The notes below the pieces were generated by a model. It did no database searches, had not been told where the DNA came from, and was given only the letters and a program-made list of their open reading frames with translations. A stretch of 64,000 nt of DNA from Tragulus kanchil (lineage: Eukaryota; Chordata; Mammalia; Artiodactyla; Tragulidae). The stretch lies in NCBI GenBank assembly GCA_022376925.1, contig JAIOJX010000028.1, positions 74,241,001 to 74,305,000 of the forward strand. Reading direction: 5' to 3'. Of the stretch, positions 60,801 through 64,000 are shown piece after piece. Position 1 is the stretch's first letter; the number at the start of each line of letters is the position of its first letter. Made by a program: the position numbers and the translations under genes.

Positions 60801-60927
60801 ATGGGTACAATAAAGGACAAACAGTAAAGACCTAACAGAAGTAGAAGAGATTTTATTTTGTATCCACAATAACTCTCTGTGAAAGGAACTATAATCTGCA
60901 TTTTATGGATGAAGTAACAGATTCAGA
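58665..60927. repeat. Tandem duplication 14 (period 1,142 bp)
   Basis: Copy 1 is 58665 to about 59780 and copy 2 is 59807-60927. The end of copy 1 is degraded ('aacggattcgaattttcc' against 'aacagattcagaatgtta'), followed by a T-rich filler to 59806. Copy 2 continues naturally into a MIR. Content is BovB plus flank. Confidence 0.95.
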
Positions 60928-61020
60928 ATGTTAAGTAACTTGCATAACATGTGGCTTGGCCAATCAATGATAGAATCTGAATCTAAGTCTTCATTTCTTC
61001 CCATTCCAAAGCCCTAATTT
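60885..61020 (-). mobile_element. MIR SINE remnant, antisense
   Basis: 'aatctgcattttatggatga', 'ttaagtaacttgcataacat' and 'ccattccaaagccctaattt' match antisense MIR. Its left part also appears at 59748-59780, where copy 1 of duplication 14 breaks off. Confidence 0.75.
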
Positions 61021-62408
61021 TAATTGTTGAAATATGCTACCACCTAAAAGAGCTTTGAGCACCCTAAGCTATTCCTTCAGGTTATACGTCCTGATCCATG
61101 GAACTATTTCATTTCATTGCAAGAAGTATTAGCAGTAAGTGATTATTTCTGGTTTTATGTAGAATGAATAAACAGTATACGTCAATGCTTTATAACTACT
61201 TTTGTATTGTGAATGGTGGGGGGAAAAATTATCGGGTAGTTTCATCTTCTTTGACTTTTTCTTCTACAAGTACTTTACCCAAACAAATGTTTTTCTTTTC
61301 CTTTTTAAAAAGATTCCCTCAAATAGAGATGGCATAGCCTCCCTTAGAAGACCATCTATTGTTTAGTTTCTATTGAAAATACTTTTTCTCTGTCTGGTGA
61401 GGCTCCCTTCAATCCTAATTTATTCTAGTACTTCAGAGTGAATTTGACCATCATTTATTATCCCTTTCTCCTAGTGGGAAATAGGATAGGATTAAGGGAA
61501 GATGCAAAAATGGTGTATTGAGATACCACAAGGAATGTTAATTCCTTCTTGCAATCAGTGCTCCACATGGTGTCTATAAAGGTAAAAACAGAAGGAATGT
61601 AATATCTACAGCTGGACAGATGAAAAGTGCCAGTCTTACATAAAAGGAAAGTGTACATCGTCTTCACTTCTTTTCAATAACAAAATCGCAAGAGCATCTG
61701 TGCCTAAGTTTTCTGGACTTGGAGAAATAACACTTAAGGAAGAGGGTGAAGAGGAAGGAAAGGTAGCGCCAACTGATAGCTAACTGATTTCATCAAGAAT
61801 TTTCTAATGTGTTTAATAAGAATTATCTTCTCCATATGTGTTGGCCCAGAAAATGAAAAAGGTCTTGTGGATCAGTCTTTGAAGAATTGCATCATGATTT
61901 TCTTATCAGCTGAACACTCAGTGAAATAAAGAAACACTTGAGAAGATAATAGAGCAAATTTTTAAAAAATAGAAATGAATGAGAATTGGTAGACCTCTTT
62001 TTATTTTTTTACTTTGGCAAAGCTATTATAAATAGCATTTTTTAGACTGTCTGGCTAAACCAAAACAAATGTTTCCTGTCAGCATGGAAAAAGAAATTCC
62101 TGTCTAAAATTGCGTTATCTGGGTTTTAGCCCACTTAATTAAGAAAGTTGCTAAATGTCATGCTACATGTCATCAAATGCCCTTTTTAAAACTGATTTCA
62201 ATTTTTCATAAGTTCATCCAGTTTCTGTGTTTTCACTCTTTAATCCTTTAGGATATTTTTAAATAAAGTTTTCATTTCTAAAAGTCAAAGATACACTGTT
62301 CTGGCCATAGCTACTTTTCTGCACATCAGAGTTAAAAATATACCAGACTGCAGAAATTCACAGAGGATCAAGCCGTTACTAAAATATAATATGGTCTCAC
62401 ACATATCA
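61021..62408. other. Non-coding unique stretch
   Basis: AT-rich, with no recognised repeat family, RNA gene or convincing ORF. Confidence 0.45.
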
Positions 62409-62410
62409 TT

Positions 62411-62716
62411 AATACTTACTATTTTTTTTAATTAAATGACATGGTTTTTTTTTTTTTTTTTTTGGCTCTAAGTCATTGTTTATTTTTCATCCATCTTTAT
62501 TCTTTGGCATGTGTGGGCCTCCCATTACAGTGGCCTCTCTCATTGCAGAGCAGCAGCTCTGGGCGCATGTGCCCCAGAGCACTAGCTCCTAATTGGACAC
62601 AGCAACTCAGTTGTTCTTCAGCATGTGGGATCTTCCCAGGCCAGGAATTGAACCGGTGCCCCTTGCACTACAAGGTGGACTCTTTACTGGACCACCAGGG
62701 AAGCCCAATACTTACT
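62411..62716 (-). mobile_element. Long CHR-type SINE, antisense, with TSD (copy 5 of 5)
   Basis: The element is about 62421-62706: T18 run, 'tttttcatccatctttattc', 'cctctctcattgcagagcag', 'tcttcccaggccaggaattg', 'aaccggtgccccttgcacta' and head 'ggaccaccagggaagccc'. Direct repeats 'aatacttact' lie at 62411-62420 and 62707-62716. Confidence 0.92.
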
Positions 62717-62889
62717 TTTAAAGAGAAAAGTTGAGATATGGAAACTGCTTGAGCTGAATTGAACTATATTAAGTCTGAGCATCTAATTTTTCACTTTAAA
62801 AAAAAAGAAAAATACTGTGAGACTCAGAGCTAGAATGAAATGAAGATTGCAAAGTTAGCAGTGGGAAACTGAGGTGATCTAGCTTCACT

Positions 62890-63010
62890 CACAGTGTTCA
62901 AAAAAAAATTAACTAGCTGCTATGTGCCGAGCATAATAGTAAGTTCTGATGACACAGAAGCGAAAAAGACAGGGTGGTCAGTATGAAGGACATTATAATC
63001 CAATGGAAGA
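62890..63010. mobile_element. L2-like LINE fossil
   Basis: 'tgctatgtgccgagcataat', 'gatgacacagaagcg' and 'ggacattataatccaatgga' fit the common L2 segment reading '...tatgtgccaggcactgt...'. Heavily diverged. Confidence 0.55.
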
Positions 63011-63074
63011 GTAAAATAAATAATTTGATAAGTAAATTTTTGTATAACAAATAGCTTACACATTTAGCACCTTA

Positions 63075-63430
63075 AGACAATTTACATTTATTGTCAGACA
63101 GCTTCAAAGGGTCAGAGGTTGAGCATAGTTTAGCTGGATCCTCTACTTCGGGATCTCTTACAAAGTTTCAGTCAAGGTGCCTGCCAGAGATGAGGTCTTT
63201 TCTGAAAACTCAACTGGAGAAGGATATGTTTTCAAGCCTTTGTGGTTGTTGACAGGATTTAGTTCCTGTCAGACTAAGGTCTTCAGTCTGAAGGCTATCC
63301 TCAATAATTTGCCACATGGACCTCTCAGCATGCCCACTTCTGTTATCGAGGTGTGCAAGCCAAAAAGGCAACAGCCAGAATCTGCTAACAGGATGGAGGC
63401 AGGGATATTTGGGGGCCATTTTAAAGTCTA
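63075..63430. mobile_element. Ancient mammalian interspersed repeat, family uncertain
   Basis: 'tttacatttattgtcagaca', 'gtttagctggatcctctact', 'gtttcagtcaaggtgcctgc' and 'acaggatttagttcctgtca' resemble a widespread old mammalian repeat that I cannot name with confidence. The overlapping 95-codon ORF is not treated as a gene. Confidence 0.5.
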
Positions 63431-63437
63431 TTCACGA

Positions 63438-64000
63438 CAGTTTTTATTTTTAATTGGAAGATAATTTCTTTACAATGTTGTGCTGGTTTCTGCCATATAT
63501 CAACATGAATCAGTCATAGGTATGCAATACACATATCCTCCCTCTTGATCTTCCTTCCCATCTGTATCCCATCCTACCCTTCTAGGTTGTCACAGAGCAC
63601 TAGACTGAACTCCCTGTGTCATACAGCAAATTTCCAAGGGCTATCTGTTTCACAGAAGATAATTGTATATGTTTCCATGCTACTTTCTCCATTCGTCCCA
63701 CCCTCTTCTTCTCCCAGTGTCCACAAGTCTGTTCTCTATGTCTGTGCCTCTATTTCTACCTTGCAAATAGGTTCATCAGTACCAATTTTTTTAGATTTCC
63801 ACATATATGCATTAATATATGGTATTTGTTTTTCTCTTTTTTGACTTACTTCACTCTTTTTAACAGTTTCTAGTTTCATCCACCTGACCAGAACTGACTC
63901 AAATTCATTCCTGTTTATGTCTGAGTAATATTCCGTTGTATATATGTACTACAGATTCTTTATCCATTCATCTGTTGATGGACATCTAGGTTGCTTCCAT
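63438..64000 (-). mobile_element. L1 3' region, antisense, running off the window
   Basis: Reversed L1 3' end: 'taattggaagataatttctt', 'tacaatgttgtgctggtttc', 'catatatgcattaatatatg', 'gagtaatattccgttgtata' and, at the window end, 'gatggacatctaggttgctt'. The last part corresponds to the C-terminal region of ORF2 (same region as 43.2 kb). The 5' limit is beyond the window. Confidence 0.93.

Noticed and set aside
63177..63464. 95-codon ORF
   Set aside because: It lies in an ancient interspersed repeat and runs into an L1 tail; no protein family recognised.

Overview
This window is non-coding nuclear DNA from a ruminant artiodactyl. The evidence is its repeats: Bov-tA tRNA-derived SINEs, a BovB (RTE-type) LINE fragment, CHR-type tRNA-Glu SINEs and artiodactyl L1 3' ends, over an older mammalian layer (MIR, L2, MER5-type hAT, old L1, one mariner-derived MITE). 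I cannot name the species. No protein-coding gene, rRNA, functional tRNA or CRISPR array is supported. The only long ORF matching a known protein family is the C-terminal part of an L1 ORF2 on the minus strand near 43.3-43.9 kb.

The dominant structure is unexpected. Fourteen direct tandem duplications lie across the window, all with a period of about 1.06-1.17 kb and near-identical copies. Together they account for about 15.6 kb (24%) of the window. They fall on unrelated sequence (unique DNA, SINEs, L2, MIR, BovB, a GC-rich promoter-like region). Copy differences gather at the joins as homopolymer undercounts and small ragged gaps. In two places consecutive duplications overlap, giving three copies of a 90-130 bp stretch. 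This is the expected pattern of adjacent contigs placed end to end without merging their ~1.1 kb overlaps, so I read them as assembly false duplications. Joins are near 549, 8692, 11083-11109, 13284-13324, 17723-17732, 24003, 30250, 34536, 36612, 40893, 51352, 54449, 57645 and 59780-59806.

Layout: 0-15 kb is mostly unique DNA with Bov-tA copies, L1 3' ends, L2, MIR and a MER5A fossil. 15.5-15.7 kb is a TA/CA microsatellite. 15.9-18.9 kb is a GC- and CpG-richer, repeat-poor stretch with a TATA-like box followed by a strong splice donor, the best candidate for a gene 5' end. It is present twice because of a join, and the TATA-like box differs between the copies. 19-27.6 kb is largely unique, with a CHR-2 SINE, a MIR and a G-quadruplex motif at 26.3 kb. 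27.6-38.7 kb holds three copies of a young-looking long CHR-type SINE, a mariner MITE, L2/MIR fossils and three joins. 38.7-50 kb contains a 5'-truncated L1 with a perfect 14-bp target-site duplication, an old sense L1 and an ancient repeat split by a Bov-tA. 50-64 kb has a perfect 1,060-bp tandem, two more young SINEs, a BovB fragment inflated by two joins, and an L1 running off the window end.

No new biological system is visible. The useful results are the systematic false-duplication pattern, the candidate promoter/first exon, and the apparently recently active SINE subfamily.
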